Part shown: positions 35,108 to 45,340 of the stretch, piece by piece
Position numbering within the stretch: the stretch's first letter is position 1
How the letters are laid out: each line of letters starts with the position of its first letter
Assembly: GCA_029262455.1 (NCBI GenBank)
Contig: JAJCZJ010000027.1
Span: forward strand, 1 to 64,000
Reading direction: 5' to 3'
From: Deltaproteobacteria bacterium
Lineage (GTDB): Bacteria; Desulfobacterota; Binatia; HRBIN30; CADEER01
DNA: 64,000 bases
Translations under genes and position numbers: made by a program
Notes under the pieces: model-generated
Told to the model about the DNA's origin: nothing
Seen by the model: only the letters and a program-made list of their open reading frames with translations
Databases searched by the model: none

Positions 35108-36652
35108 CTACCCACGCACGGCGGGCACGGTGTGATTCACCTCCAGAGGTAACCATACATAGAATTTCGAGCCGACATCGATCTCACTCTCGACGCGGAG
35201 TCTGCCACCCAACATCGCGACTAGCCGACGCACGATATAAAGACCGAGACCGACCCCGTCGAAAGCTGCTGCCGGGGTTTCCCCGACCTGTCGGAAAGCA
35301 TCGAAGACGTAGTGGACGGCTGCGGCGTCGATGCCAATTCCTGTGTCTTCGACCGTGAATTCGACGCCATCCTGTCGGCCGGCCGCTCGCAGCGTGATAC
35401 TGCCGTGATCGGTAAACTTCGCCGCGTTTGCGATCAGGTTTTTTAAGATGACTCGGACCTTGCCCGGATCTGAAACAAGGATCGGGAGATCGGCGGGAAC
35501 GTCCCAAATGTACTCGAGATCACGCCGAGATTGCCATTCTCGGGTGTCCGCCTCGAGTTCCCGCAACAGATCCACGACCGAGACTTCACGCGTCGTCAAC
35601 GCGACTTGCCCACCGGCTACACCCGGAAGATCGAGCGTAGCAGCCACCACCTCGAGCAATCCCCGGGCTCGATCACCCACCCGACGCAAGATCCGCTTCT
35701 GCTCGTCGTCGAGCGGTCCGAACGCTTCCTCGGTCAACAGCTCGGAATAGCCGATGACCGTAGTGAGTGGAGTACGAAGCTCGTGTGACACCGTCCGCAC
35801 GAACTCGGTCTTGATACTGTTCGCCCGCGCCAGTTGCGCTAGCGTCTGGCGCCGAGCCAGTGCGAGCCCAGCAAGATTCGCGAAGCTCGCCAGCAAGCCG
35901 CGCTCGCTCGCGCTGAAGGCTATACCGCGACGGGCCACAATCTGTGCCCCGACGCTGCGGTCATCTGCAACCAGCTCGACGCAGTCGCGCTCCAACGCAG
36001 GAGTCAGTCTGTTGACCCAAGCCTCCCACGCGTCGCTACCGATCGCATCCAGGGAGACCCCAGGCCCGAGCTCCGGTAGTACACTCGTCTGGGCCCTCGG
36101 AAATGCGCCCGCCAGAACCAACTCTCCACCTCGGCCAGTGTCCAGAATCATCGCCTGGTCTGCGCCGAACCCCTCAGCGAGCGCGTCGCAGAAATCGTCG
36201 AGCCCACCTGAGCCGGAGAACTCCGAAAAGAGAGCTTCGGCAATCTTAGCCTTGCTATGGTCCCGGAGGCGCGATTCTACGGCACACCGCAAAGTGCGGG
36301 CCAATAGATCGCGGTCGCCAAGCACCAGCCAATCATCGACTCCCATTGTCGCTCCGCGCCTAACGTCGAGTGGCTGATAGGTGTCGCACAAAACAATGAA
36401 CGAAACCGGCCAGATAGGCCGCGATGCGAACAAGCTCAACGCGTCGCATTGCTCGTGCACGACCACCGCCGCGCAACCCGGCTCGGCCGAGGATGCGGCT
36501 AAACTCTGGTTCGATGAACAAGCGACTGCCTTCATTCCCGTTGCCGCAGCCGCCTCCTTGACAGCTTCCTCACCCTGCCCGGGCGGGAGTAAGTACAACA
36601 CGCGCCAAGGGGAGCGGGCGGCATGGCGTCGGTCTAAGTCGTCTGTCTGCAT
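35108..36652 (-). CDS. Sensor histidine kinase with pseudo-receiver and GAF-like domains
   Basis: The roughly 514-residue soluble kinase has three parts: an N-terminal receiver-like fold (about 15-125) without clear phospho-acceptor Asp, a GAF-like sensor domain (about 140-270), and a transmitter with the H-box FVRTVSHELRTPLTTVIGYSELL, N-box NLIANAAKFTDHG, and G-boxes DTGIGID and GVGLGLYIV. No membrane segments are seen, so it senses a cytoplasmic signal. No response regulator is adjacent. The ATG at 36652 is preferred to a TTG at 36658. The 240 bp upstream, to 36892, hold nothing I can support. Confidence 0.88.
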   Translation of the reverse strand: MQTDDLDRRHAARSPWRVLYLLPPGQGEEAVKEAAAATGMKAVACSSNQSLAASSAEPGCAAVVVHEQCDALSLFASRPIWPVSFIVLCDTYQPLDVRRGATMGVDDWLVLGDRDLLARTLRCAVESRLRDHSKAKIAEALFSEFSGSGGLDDFCDALAEGFGADQAMILDTGRGGELVLAGAFPRAQTSVLPELGPGVSLDAIGSDAWEAWVNRLTPALERDCVELVADDRSVGAQIVARRGIAFSASERGLLASFANLAGLALARRQTLAQLARANSIKTEFVRTVSHELRTPLTTVIGYSELLTEEAFGPLDDEQKRILRRVGDRARGLLEVVAATLDLPGVAGGQVALTTREVSVVDLLRELEADTREWQSRRDLEYIWDVPADLPILVSDPGKVRVILKNLIANAAKFTDHGSITLRAAGRQDGVEFTVEDTGIGIDAAAVHYVFDAFRQVGETPAAAFDGVGLGLYIVRRLVAMLGGRLRVESEIDVGSKFYVWLPLEVNHTVPAVRG

Positions 36653-36892
36653 CGGCAAGGCAACGCATTGTCTCCCAGAAACGCCTCATCCGCTACTGCT
36701 TTCCAAAGCGCCGCAGTGGCCTAGCCTGGAAAATCCAGTGTGCCGCGCAAAGGCTTTGGTGACCAGGCCGGCCCGCGACTTGCCATTGATGTGTCGGCGA
36801 GAGCCCGTACGAGCGCATGGGCGCCCGCAACAGGCGACCTGCCTTTTGGTCCAGTCCTCATTATTCTTGCGCGATTGCTTTTGGATCAGATC

Positions 36893-39799
36893 TTAGAACC
36901 GCGCGCCCACGCTAACCGAGAACGCCCCGAGAGACTCGCGCTCCGTTGCATCTCCGGCGAGATCCCGGACGCGGCGGTCGAGTTTGACGCCGTAGTCGAC
37001 ACTAATCGGGCCGACCGGTGTTACATAGCGAAGCCCAAGGCCAGCGCTGCGTCTAAAATTGTCGAATGACAGGGCTGCGTCATGGATCGAGTTCGCTGAG
37101 TCACTCCCGTCGGCGTCACGGCAGATCCCGTCGCACCGCAGCAAATAGTTGCCGCCACCGTCCAAGAAAACCACGAGGCCGAGCCCCCAAAAGAGAGGGA
37201 TCCTGACCTCGGACTTCACCACAATCGCCAAGTCCCCCCCGATCTCATTGCCGTTCCCGTCATACGGACCAATACTGTTGACGGCAAAGCCGCGAACCGA
37301 CTCTCCGCCGCCAACGAAGAAGCGCTGCCGGATGGGAACTAACGGATTGCGATCGAGACTACGCACCCACCCCGCGCGCAACGAGTAGACAAACACCCAA
37401 TCCCACCAGAGCGGGATCAACTGGGTATGCTGCGCACCGAGCTCGAACAGTGGTGTGTTGGATATACCCGGTATCGCGTAGCGAAGGCGGAGGCTCTCAA
37501 AGAACCCGGAGCGTGGATTGAAGGCACTGTCTCGGCCGTCGTAAACCAAGAACGGTGACACCGAGGTGTTCCAAGAATCACGCTGGTCTCGCTCGCGAAA
37601 CGGCACGGGAAGCACGTCGAAGACATTGGCTCTTTCCGTTTGGACATCGGCTCCCACTTGAACGCCGTCGGCGAAATCGAGTCGTCGGCTCGCGCCGAGT
37701 GCAAGGCTGAATCGCTCGATACTGTACTGATCGATCGATCGAGTATTGCGCTCCGCCAAAGCGTTAAGATGTAGCTCCCAACTACCGTCGGCAACGCTTG
37801 GCTCGTCGAATCCCAGGTTGAGAAGATACTGCGTGGGCTCGGCGACTTGGGTCGAGTCCACACCGATCGTGCCGCGCAAACGGATGGTTTGCGCTCGGTG
37901 ATTCAAGTTGGCGTACGAAGTCTCAGCAAAGGCGGTCAAGCCACGACGCGTGTCGTAGCCGACGCCGTAACCAAAACGGCCAGGAGCCCGCGGAACGACT
38001 GTGACTTCGATATCCGTCTTCCTGGTAGCCGCACTCGCGTCGCTTTCACCTAGCGGCCGCGTCGTGATCGAGACATTGCGAAACACGCCGCTGTTATAGA
38101 TCTCCTGCTGGGCGTCGAGCAGCTCCTCGCTATCGAGGCGGCGACCAGGCTCGAGTTTGAGCTCCCTCCTTACGACAATGTCACGGACGTCGGCATTGCC
38201 TTGGACCACGACTTTACCGACTTGGTAAAGAGGACCCTCTCGAGTCGTCCAAGTGATGTCGACATCGACCACCTCCCCAACGTGGCTTCGTGCGACCTCG
38301 GTTTCGACGGAGGCATCGCGATAGCCACGTTGTTGCAACAGAGACTCCGTTCGATCGCGATTCGCTTCCAGAGCCACGGAGTCAAACGGGTCGCCCTCGC
38401 TGGCGTTCCACGGGACTGCGACGCCAAGTTTGCGGGCAGTGTCCATACCCCGAGCCGACCGGATCATGCTGCGCGGCCCTTCCTCGATCGAGTAAACTAC
38501 GTTGACCTTCTCGCGTGCGTCGTCTATCGAAACGTCCGCGGAAATCTGCGCCGACTCGAACCCACGGGTCAGGTACAAACGGCTTATCCGCTCGATGTCC
38601 GCACCAATCGTCTCGTCGTCTGCGCGCGGCGGCTTAACCCACGACAGCCATCGCGAGCGACCCGTCGCCACCACCACCTCGATCGACGCGCTGTCGACGG
38701 AGCGGTTCCCGACGAATTCAACATCCCCGAGCCGAAGCCGCGGCCCCTCCGTTACGACGAGCCTGACCGTGTCCTGATTGGACGTGTCGACCTCGACGCT
38801 GGCTTTGTAGAAACCTTCGACTTGGTACCGCTGGCGCATACGTTTCGCAGCCCGCGCCCAACTGTTTGCCGAGAACACCAGGCGATCGAAGACCTGGCTA
38901 TGCGATAGCAGCTCGTCCTTGCTGATCGACCGGTTCCCAACGATCTCGATCGCGCTCTTCGCCCCCGGGTCAACCGTTGCGCGAAGCTCCCCAGCCTCGC
39001 TGGCAAACCCTACCCAATCGAGACGAACTCGCGCACTAAAGAATCCCGCCCGGCGCAGGCGACTGAGGACCTGACGGCGCATTTTTCGCTCGACAGAACG
39101 CGTTCGAGGTTTCCCGATCAGCGGCGTCAGCTCTTCCAAGACCAGCGCGGCGGCCTCTTCATCGTCACAGACCGCTCCAAGTTGCCGGATGACGACTGGC
39201 TGACGCGCTCGCACGCGCATCGAGAGGTCCGCCGCGCCAGCCGACTCCAGGACCCTGGTGGCAACTTGCGCTCTCGGAAAGCCGGCGGCGGCGTAGCGTT
39301 CGAGAATCCTTTCAGTCCCGTGCCGCAGTGCAGCGTCGTCGAGCATCGAGCCGACACGCACCCCCAAGAGCCTGCGAGTCTCCCGGTCACTAGGCGGTCG
39401 TACGGGTTCGTCCTGCCCTGTGATCCAGAACCAAAAACCGCGCGCGACGCCGAGTCGTTCGACCTCCGTACCGCGCAAGTCGACGGAGCGCACCATGGGC
39501 TTTCTGTCCAGGGTGACGGTCAATCTACAACCGCGAGCGGATGGCCTTGTCGCAAACGACACCTTGCGAAAAAGCTTGGTCGCCGTAAACTTGTCGTCGG
39601 CCGCGACACGCTGCTGCTCGTTCCACAACATCCCCTCGGACCAGCTGGCCAACTCCAAGAGGCCTACTTCGTCGACCCAGCCGTTTGCCTCGAACTCGAT
39701 CTCATCAACCGTAACTTCAGGGGCAAAACAGCTAGTGTCTGCCCGCGCGCCAAAGGAGGTCGCAACGACTTGCAACAACAGCAACACGGACCAACGCAT
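36893..39799 (-). CDS. tamA: BamA/TamA-family outer-membrane protein with about seven POTRA domains
   Basis: The roughly 968-residue Omp85 protein starts at ATG 39799 with a signal peptide (RWSVLLLLQVVATSFGARA). By eye, seven POTRA-like units span residues about 20-610, seen as repeating hydrophobic strands with ERILERYAAAGFPRA-, RMRQRYQVEGFYKA- and YNSGVFRNVSI-type elements. A 16-strand barrel follows, with the FFVGGGESVRGF lid-lock region and terminal SVSVGARF (aromatic end). Canonical TamA has three POTRAs and BamA five. Its place after tamB argues for the TAM role in outer-membrane protein or lipid transport. Confidence 0.85.
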   Translation of the reverse strand: MRWSVLLLLQVVATSFGARADTSCFAPEVTVDEIEFEANGWVDEVGLLELASWSEGMLWNEQQRVAADDKFTATKLFRKVSFATRPSARGCRLTVTLDRKPMVRSVDLRGTEVERLGVARGFWFWITGQDEPVRPPSDRETRRLLGVRVGSMLDDAALRHGTERILERYAAAGFPRAQVATRVLESAGAADLSMRVRARQPVVIRQLGAVCDDEEAAALVLEELTPLIGKPRTRSVERKMRRQVLSRLRRAGFFSARVRLDWVGFASEAGELRATVDPGAKSAIEIVGNRSISKDELLSHSQVFDRLVFSANSWARAAKRMRQRYQVEGFYKASVEVDTSNQDTVRLVVTEGPRLRLGDVEFVGNRSVDSASIEVVVATGRSRWLSWVKPPRADDETIGADIERISRLYLTRGFESAQISADVSIDDAREKVNVVYSIEEGPRSMIRSARGMDTARKLGVAVPWNASEGDPFDSVALEANRDRTESLLQQRGYRDASVETEVARSHVGEVVDVDITWTTREGPLYQVGKVVVQGNADVRDIVVRRELKLEPGRRLDSEELLDAQQEIYNSGVFRNVSITTRPLGESDASAATRKTDIEVTVVPRAPGRFGYGVGYDTRRGLTAFAETSYANLNHRAQTIRLRGTIGVDSTQVAEPTQYLLNLGFDEPSVADGSWELHLNALAERNTRSIDQYSIERFSLALGASRRLDFADGVQVGADVQTERANVFDVLPVPFRERDQRDSWNTSVSPFLVYDGRDSAFNPRSGFFESLRLRYAIPGISNTPLFELGAQHTQLIPLWWDWVFVYSLRAGWVRSLDRNPLVPIRQRFFVGGGESVRGFAVNSIGPYDGNGNEIGGDLAIVVKSEVRIPLFWGLGLVVFLDGGGNYLLRCDGICRDADGSDSANSIHDAALSFDNFRRSAGLGLRYVTPVGPISVDYGVKLDRRVRDLAGDATERESLGAFSVSVGARF

Positions 39800-39813
39800 T
39801 GAGTGCGGTCGCC

Positions 39814-42800
39814 TCAATCGCCCGTGCCCCACGTCAACCACCGGGGCAGACCCCAGAACTCAACTCGCTGGCTGAGTTCGCCTCCGAAAGCGCCCTCTTG
39901 CGAGGCAGTCTGACTCTCCCAACGGAGGATCGTGGCCAACTGATGGCCTAGTTGGTAGTTCGCTTCGATCGACGTTTGCGATTGGACACCGAAGGTTTGA
40001 GCGACCCAAGCACTAAAGTTTTCGCTGAGCCGCTTACCAACCCGAATCTGTGGTTCGAACTCCCCTGTCAACGTCGAAAAGCCGGGGCGCAGCTCGACTT
40101 CGTCGAACGGCAGGGTTGCGACGAGCTCTCCCGACACCAGGTTTCCAAGCTGCCCGCCGGCAACGTCAAACAGACTTTCGACCGACAAGCCCGCGTCACC
40201 GGCACCGCCATCTTGCAACTGCGCAACGGTCTTGCCGAACGCTATCAGACTCGCAATATCAGTCTGGCCGAGCCCCTCATCAGATTCGAGCGCCACCCGA
40301 TAGCGTTCGGTGGTTCCGGAAACTCGGACCTGAACCCCATAGCTCGTATCACTGGTGTCGATGACGCTCTCGGCCAGAAAGTCGAGGCCAGCGGCGCCAC
40401 GGCGCTCAGGTGAGAAAGCCATTCTTCCATTGACGATTTCGAAGGTTCGGTCGCGCACCTTCACCTGTCCGTCGATCACCTCAATCGATCCGTCGAGAAC
40501 CGGTCGCGACAAGTCTCCGGTAATATGTAGATCCGTACGCGCTTCTAAAACGGCGACATTGTTCTCGACATAGAGGCCATCGGCGGCTTTCACGCGCAGG
40601 TCGAGAATCAGCGGCGAGGTCGCCGGACGCGCCGTAGGCGCCGGATCGACGACTCGGTTGAACGATGGAATCACATCTTGAAGACTTAGGTTTCGATCGT
40701 AGAGGAGGTCTGCAAGCCGAAGGGCTCCGCTCAGGACCACCGCGCCCCAAGGGCCGTCCAAACGCCCTTCACCTCCGACGACAACTTCGAGGTGGTCAGC
40801 AGGTTCAACTGATACATTGCGCGCCTGCCATCCGAGGCTGACCCCTTCGGCGTCGCTGACTCGCCCAACCACGGACGCCTTGCCGCCACCGATGTCGCCG
40901 CTCAGATGCTTGAAGTCCGCACCATCCATGTCGAAATCGATCGTTGCGTCGACGCCGGTCACCGGCAGGCCGCCGGGAAACTCGAAGGCCGCGTTTTTCA
41001 CTTCCCCATGGCCCCGGAGAGACTCGATATTTCCTCCCCGCCCTTCGATCTCGGCTCGAACCTGCGCGAAGCCTTTGACGATCTCAAAAGGAGCGACCCA
41101 ACGGTCGACCCACGCCAAGCCAAGTGGACCCTCTACCTCCAGGCGAAACGCACTATTCCGTTGAATTTGCCCAAGGACCTGCAGGTTGGTGTCGCCACCG
41201 CGTAGCGAAAACGGCGATAGCTGGGCGCCGTCGCTCCCAAAGCGCAGCGATATGGCCCCATCGTTCTGAAGCGTTCCCTGTCCCGATACGAGTCGAAAAT
41301 GGGAGATCTCAGCACTTCCCAAGGGCTCGGCGCCGCGCCGATCAGCCCTGACCGATACGAGTCCCGTCGTCTCAATCTGGAACTCTCCATGCTCATCGAG
41401 GAGCCACTGCGGCACCGCCAACTCGTTCCACGACATTTGAAGCGCGTAGCCGGAATCACTGCCTTGGCCGGCTTGCCCTTCGACGAGCGCGGCGCCTCCG
41501 AGGAGATCGCCGACGACCTTCCACTCACGCCCATCGGCGGTAACTTGTAGCGTTGAACCCTCGAGCGCCCGATCCCCAGTGTGAACGGCCACCAACTTCA
41601 CGTCGCTCCGACCGGTAGTGCGGCCGTCGGCGACGGTGAAGTTTAACGTCGCCTCGAGTTTGCCCTTGGCTGCCGCGCCGATGTCATACCCAAGGTTCGC
41701 GATCGGCCAGCCGTCGACCTCGCCCCGTAGTGCCTCGACCTGGGTGCCTCGCCCCGACAAGGAAAATTCGGCTCGGCCATCCGGCGGCGTCGCTACCGTC
41801 GTGGCCGTCCATGCAGATCCGTCACCACTGACATTGCTTTGAACTGTTCCGAACCCCAGGTCCCCCAATGAAACATTGGAGCCCGACACTTCCAGGCCAA
41901 ATTGGGGCGACCCCTGCGATCCTCGGACGAACAATTCCAGATCACATCGACCACGTAAGGCCGGACCACCGGCCGAGGTTACACGTCGCAAGAGCTCGTC
42001 GACCGCACCGAGGTCGAGAGCCTTCCCCGACAACTGCCAATCATGCTTCGCACTGCTTGAAAGGGCCAATTTCCCACGCCCGGTCAACGTCCCCCAACTC
42101 CCGACGACTGCCAGGCGTTCGACATCGACAGCCGAACCGTTCCACACTCCCCGGCCCGCGACCGAGGCGCCCCGACCATCAGCCAACGCGACGTCGGGAC
42201 TCGCCACTTGAACGGCAACTTTCGGCTGCATCCCGGAGCCCGACAATTCAGCCGTGAGTCGAACCGCACCGTCTAGGTCGATCGAAGGCTTTAGATCGAG
42301 GGCCTTGCTCAAGGCTTTTAATGACCTGACGTCGACCGAAGCGCGCCCGCTCAAATCGTCCCAATCGAGACGATCCAAGAGGATCTCAAACGGACCCGCG
42401 CGACCGATCTGACCCGAAACCTGGGCGGTTCGCCTCCCGCGGCTCTGAAGGAATTCGACATTGAACGGGACGTCTTCGCGCCCCTGCCCTCCAACCCGAC
42501 CGGAGCCCGAGACGCCGATCGTCTCCTGCCCCAGATCACCTTCTATCGTGGCATCGCCCGAGCTCATGAGCTTCCACTGCTGCGGCACAATTCCAGTGAA
42601 CCGGCTCAAGCCAACTCGGCGCCAACCGACCGTGCCCCGCCACTTCCGCTCCACCTCATCGAAGGCTAACTCAGCCTCGGCGCGGCCGTCGGCACTCTCG
42701 AGGACCAGATCCGATACCGTCCAACTTGCACGATCGCGGCTCACCACACCTTTAAAGCGATCGAAATCGAGATCACCCCAGCGCGGATGATCTACGCTCG

Positions 42801-43629
42801 CCGCCGCGCGAAGCTCTAAGTCCCACAGGTTGCCGCCGACCGCCAGATGCACCGTCGCGTCGCCGTCGATTCCGATTGGAGACCAAAATAGACCATCGAT
42901 ATCCGAGAGGTCTGCGGTGATCTCTAGGTCTGTCGGGGCCACGATCGTGCCGTCGGACGAGGCGATGTCATCCGTGGACGATGCGCCGCTGACCCGGACC
43001 CCGGCACCCTCGATCGATAGCGCACTCAGGCGGATGACGCCCTGCCGCCAATCTACCGCCGCGTTGGCTGACGGTACGTGCACGACGCGGCCACCTTCTC
43101 TAATTCGGAGTCCCTCAGCTTCGACCCGCGTGCGACCCGACTCGCCATGATCGACTTCTAGCCCGATCGAAAGCGACCGAACCCCGACCGATCGGTCGCC
43201 TGCAAGAATCGCTTCCGACTCGGCTAGGGTCACTCGCAAGTCTAATGGAAAGGCCCATCCTGCATCCCCGCTCTGGGCAGCACTCTGCTCGGCTGGAAGC
43301 TGCGTTTCGTCGAAACCCAAACGGCGAAAGTTGACTCGCACGACGGGGCGCCGCCGCCGTAAACTCTCTACAAGCCGCACGTCGATTTGCATCTCAGCCG
43401 CGACGGCGAAGATCGGGTCGCCAACCTCGATGCGGGTCACTCGAAGGCCTTGGACAAAGGGGGCGCCGGCGACGGACCCGGCCCTAACCCTGTATCCCAA
43501 AGAGTCTGATACGAGAACTAGGATTCTCTCGTGGAAGGCGCTCAACAGAACCGGCGAGGCTATTGCAAGCACAATCGCGAGGCAGGCGGCCAAAAAGACC
43601 AGCGAAACAATCCATCGCAGCGCTCTCAT
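39814..43629 (-). CDS. tamB: TamB-like translocation and assembly module protein
   Basis: The 1271-residue AsmA-like protein has one N-terminal membrane anchor (RWIVSLVFLAACLAIVLAIA), a long periplasmic beta-rich body and a C-terminal DUF490 domain containing DIASLIAFGKTVAQL and FSTLTGEFEPQIRVGKRLSENF. It would bridge the inner membrane to TamA, possibly moving phospholipids. The ATG at 43629 (AGGTG upstream) is preferred to a GTG at 43638. It lies 15 bp before tamA, so one operon. Confidence 0.88.
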   Translation of the reverse strand: MRALRWIVSLVFLAACLAIVLAIASPVLLSAFHERILVLVSDSLGYRVRAGSVAGAPFVQGLRVTRIEVGDPIFAVAAEMQIDVRLVESLRRRRPVVRVNFRRLGFDETQLPAEQSAAQSGDAGWAFPLDLRVTLAESEAILAGDRSVGVRSLSIGLEVDHGESGRTRVEAEGLRIREGGRVVHVPSANAAVDWRQGVIRLSALSIEGAGVRVSGASSTDDIASSDGTIVAPTDLEITADLSDIDGLFWSPIGIDGDATVHLAVGGNLWDLELRAAASVDHPRWGDLDFDRFKGVVSRDRASWTVSDLVLESADGRAEAELAFDEVERKWRGTVGWRRVGLSRFTGIVPQQWKLMSSGDATIEGDLGQETIGVSGSGRVGGQGREDVPFNVEFLQSRGRRTAQVSGQIGRAGPFEILLDRLDWDDLSGRASVDVRSLKALSKALDLKPSIDLDGAVRLTAELSGSGMQPKVAVQVASPDVALADGRGASVAGRGVWNGSAVDVERLAVVGSWGTLTGRGKLALSSSAKHDWQLSGKALDLGAVDELLRRVTSAGGPALRGRCDLELFVRGSQGSPQFGLEVSGSNVSLGDLGFGTVQSNVSGDGSAWTATTVATPPDGRAEFSLSGRGTQVEALRGEVDGWPIANLGYDIGAAAKGKLEATLNFTVADGRTTGRSDVKLVAVHTGDRALEGSTLQVTADGREWKVVGDLLGGAALVEGQAGQGSDSGYALQMSWNELAVPQWLLDEHGEFQIETTGLVSVRADRRGAEPLGSAEISHFRLVSGQGTLQNDGAISLRFGSDGAQLSPFSLRGGDTNLQVLGQIQRNSAFRLEVEGPLGLAWVDRWVAPFEIVKGFAQVRAEIEGRGGNIESLRGHGEVKNAAFEFPGGLPVTGVDATIDFDMDGADFKHLSGDIGGGKASVVGRVSDAEGVSLGWQARNVSVEPADHLEVVVGGEGRLDGPWGAVVLSGALRLADLLYDRNLSLQDVIPSFNRVVDPAPTARPATSPLILDLRVKAADGLYVENNVAVLEARTDLHITGDLSRPVLDGSIEVIDGQVKVRDRTFEIVNGRMAFSPERRGAAGLDFLAESVIDTSDTSYGVQVRVSGTTERYRVALESDEGLGQTDIASLIAFGKTVAQLQDGGAGDAGLSVESLFDVAGGQLGNLVSGELVATLPFDEVELRPGFSTLTGEFEPQIRVGKRLSENFSAWVAQTFGVQSQTSIEANYQLGHQLATILRWESQTASQEGAFGGELSQRVEFWGLPRWLTWGTGD

Positions 43630-43704
43630 CGCCGGCACCTCACCTGGAGCGGGGTTGACCCTCGCTCGCCCACCTCATAAGTCGCGAGAACGCGAGGCGG
43701 GTGC

Positions 43705-44790
43705 GTGAAACCAGGAAACTCCGAAAACCAATCAGAGCAAGCAACAGTGCCGCAACCTCTCGAAGAGGCAAAGCCAGGCTGGATTGGCGGTGCCGTCGTC
43801 CTCGGCCTGGTGGCGTTCGCGATTCTATTCGCCTTCACCGACATCAGCGAACTGATCCGCGTGTTGGCTAACGCCGAGTGGCACCTACTCATTCTACCAT
43901 TGCTCTGTGTCGTCGGCAGCTACTTCACGATGGCGTTGTCGTACCATGGAATAGCGAAGGCGGCTGGGGGGCAAATCGACTTCTTCGACATGCTCAAAAT
44001 CACCTTGGTAGCCAATTCACTCAACTACATACTCGCCACTGGCGGCCTGTCTGGTTTCGCGGCGCGCATGTACTACTTCACCCGTCGCTCGATCCCAGCG
44101 AGCACAGCCATCGTCATCTCGTTGGCCCAGACTTTCCTTACGAACCTGACGCTCTTGGCCTTCGTCCTCATTGGATTCGCCTACGTTTTTTCATCTCAGG
44201 AGCTCGACGGCGCCGCGCTGACTAGCACGGCGGTCATGCTCTTCCTATTCCTGTCTATCGCTGCACTCGCCACTGCATTGCTATTGCATCCGACATTGCG
44301 CCGCAAAACCTTGGCGATCGGCGGGCAACTCGTCCTCCGTGCGACCCGACGGTTTGTTCCAAACTCGGAGCTCTCGCGGGTCGGCGTCCGGCGCTACGAA
44401 GCAACTCTCGACCGTGGTATTGCGTTCCTTCTACGCGACAAACGATCGATGATCATGCCTTTGGTCTTCATCACGATCGACTGGGTTCTGACCATCATGA
44501 TTCTTCACACGTCGTTCCTGGCCCTACGCTACACCCTCCCTTTCGGAGAAACCGTAGTCGGCTTCTCCGTCGGGATCGTCCTTTCCTTCGTATCCCTCGT
44601 GCCTGGCGGTCTCGGCGTGATGGAAGGATCCATGTCGGCAATCTTCTCTGGCATGGGGGTTCCTTTTGAGACCGCCGTAGCGTCGGTACTGCTGTTTCGG
44701 ATTGTCTACTATATCGCCCCGTTGATCGTCAGTGTCATCTTCTTCCGTGAGATGATCGCCCAGGTTCGTTCGGCTAAGGACCGCTCGTAA
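43705..44790 (+). CDS. LPG-synthase-TM/UPF0104-family integral membrane protein
   Basis: The 361-residue protein has about 8 hydrophobic segments and matches the lysylphosphatidylglycerol synthase transmembrane domain family: ATGGLSGFAARMYYF, LSFVSLVPGGLGVMEGSM and a final YYIAPLIVSVIFF. It lacks the cytosolic acyl-transfer domain, so it may be a flippase-like or lipid-handling protein. It starts at GTG 43705 with GAGGCGG upstream and is divergent from tamB, fitting an envelope role. Confidence 0.75.
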   Translation: MKPGNSENQSEQATVPQPLEEAKPGWIGGAVVLGLVAFAILFAFTDISELIRVLANAEWHLLILPLLCVVGSYFTMALSYHGIAKAAGGQIDFFDMLKITLVANSLNYILATGGLSGFAARMYYFTRRSIPASTAIVISLAQTFLTNLTLLAFVLIGFAYVFSSQELDGAALTSTAVMLFLFLSIAALATALLLHPTLRRKTLAIGGQLVLRATRRFVPNSELSRVGVRRYEATLDRGIAFLLRDKRSMIMPLVFITIDWVLTIMILHTSFLALRYTLPFGETVVGFSVGIVLSFVSLVPGGLGVMEGSMSAIFSGMGVPFETAVASVLLFRIVYYIAPLIVSVIFFREMIAQVRSAKDRS

Positions 44791-44809
44791 GAACATCAAC
44801 ACCGGCTCT

Positions 44810-45340
44810 TCAGCGCCACGTGCGGCTGAGGATCGACGCCGCGCTGTAGATCGGGATCGCCGCAACGGCCAGGTCGATGACCGGGGTCGGGATGCCAAAA
44901 GGCAACGACGAGGCGTTGATGACCAGGCCCCATAGAATCAAATAGTTGAGAACGCCCGAGAGGTGGCCCAAGCGGCTCCCCACCAGCGTGCTACCGGACG
45001 TCTGCCGGAGCGAGTCGGCCACGTAGAAGGAAAACGCCGCGCCAATCGCGAACGGGACGTACCAGGCGACACGACCGATGACGCAAGCAGACGCATAACC
45101 TACGAGTAAGAAAACGATGTCGGCGACATGGTCGACCCAGCGTCCGCGTTCACTCGCAGCACCCAACGCCCGGGCGACCCGCCCATCAACAAAGTCCGAG
45201 ACCGCCGCTAGGGATATACAAACCAACGCGAGATCGGTGGCCCCATAGACCATGGCCCAGGCAAACGGGAGCGCCAGCACGATACGCGAAGCGCTCAAGG
45301 CATCGGGGATCGCACTTCGATTGGCGGTTGTGACCGTCAC
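44810..45340 (-). CDS. CDP-alcohol phosphatidyltransferase family protein
   Basis: The roughly 176-residue membrane enzyme has the full CDP-alcohol phosphotransferase signature SDFVDGRVARALGAASERG followed by RWVDHVAD, with all four aspartates and the DG-AR-G spacing. The family makes phospholipid headgroups such as PgsA or cardiolipin-type products. The GTG at 45340 overlaps the preceding gene's stop (GTGA), which fixes the start. Confidence 0.82.
   Translation of the reverse strand: MTVTTANRSAIPDALSASRIVLALPFAWAMVYGATDLALVCISLAAVSDFVDGRVARALGAASERGRWVDHVADIVFLLVGYASACVIGRVAWYVPFAIGAAFSFYVADSLRQTSGSTLVGSRLGHLSGVLNYLILWGLVINASSLPFGIPTPVIDLAVAAIPIYSAASILSRTWR

Noticed and set aside
36740-37069. 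109-residue plus-strand frame between the kinase and tamA
   Set aside because: It overlaps the tamA 3' end in antisense over most of its length and has no recognisable domain.
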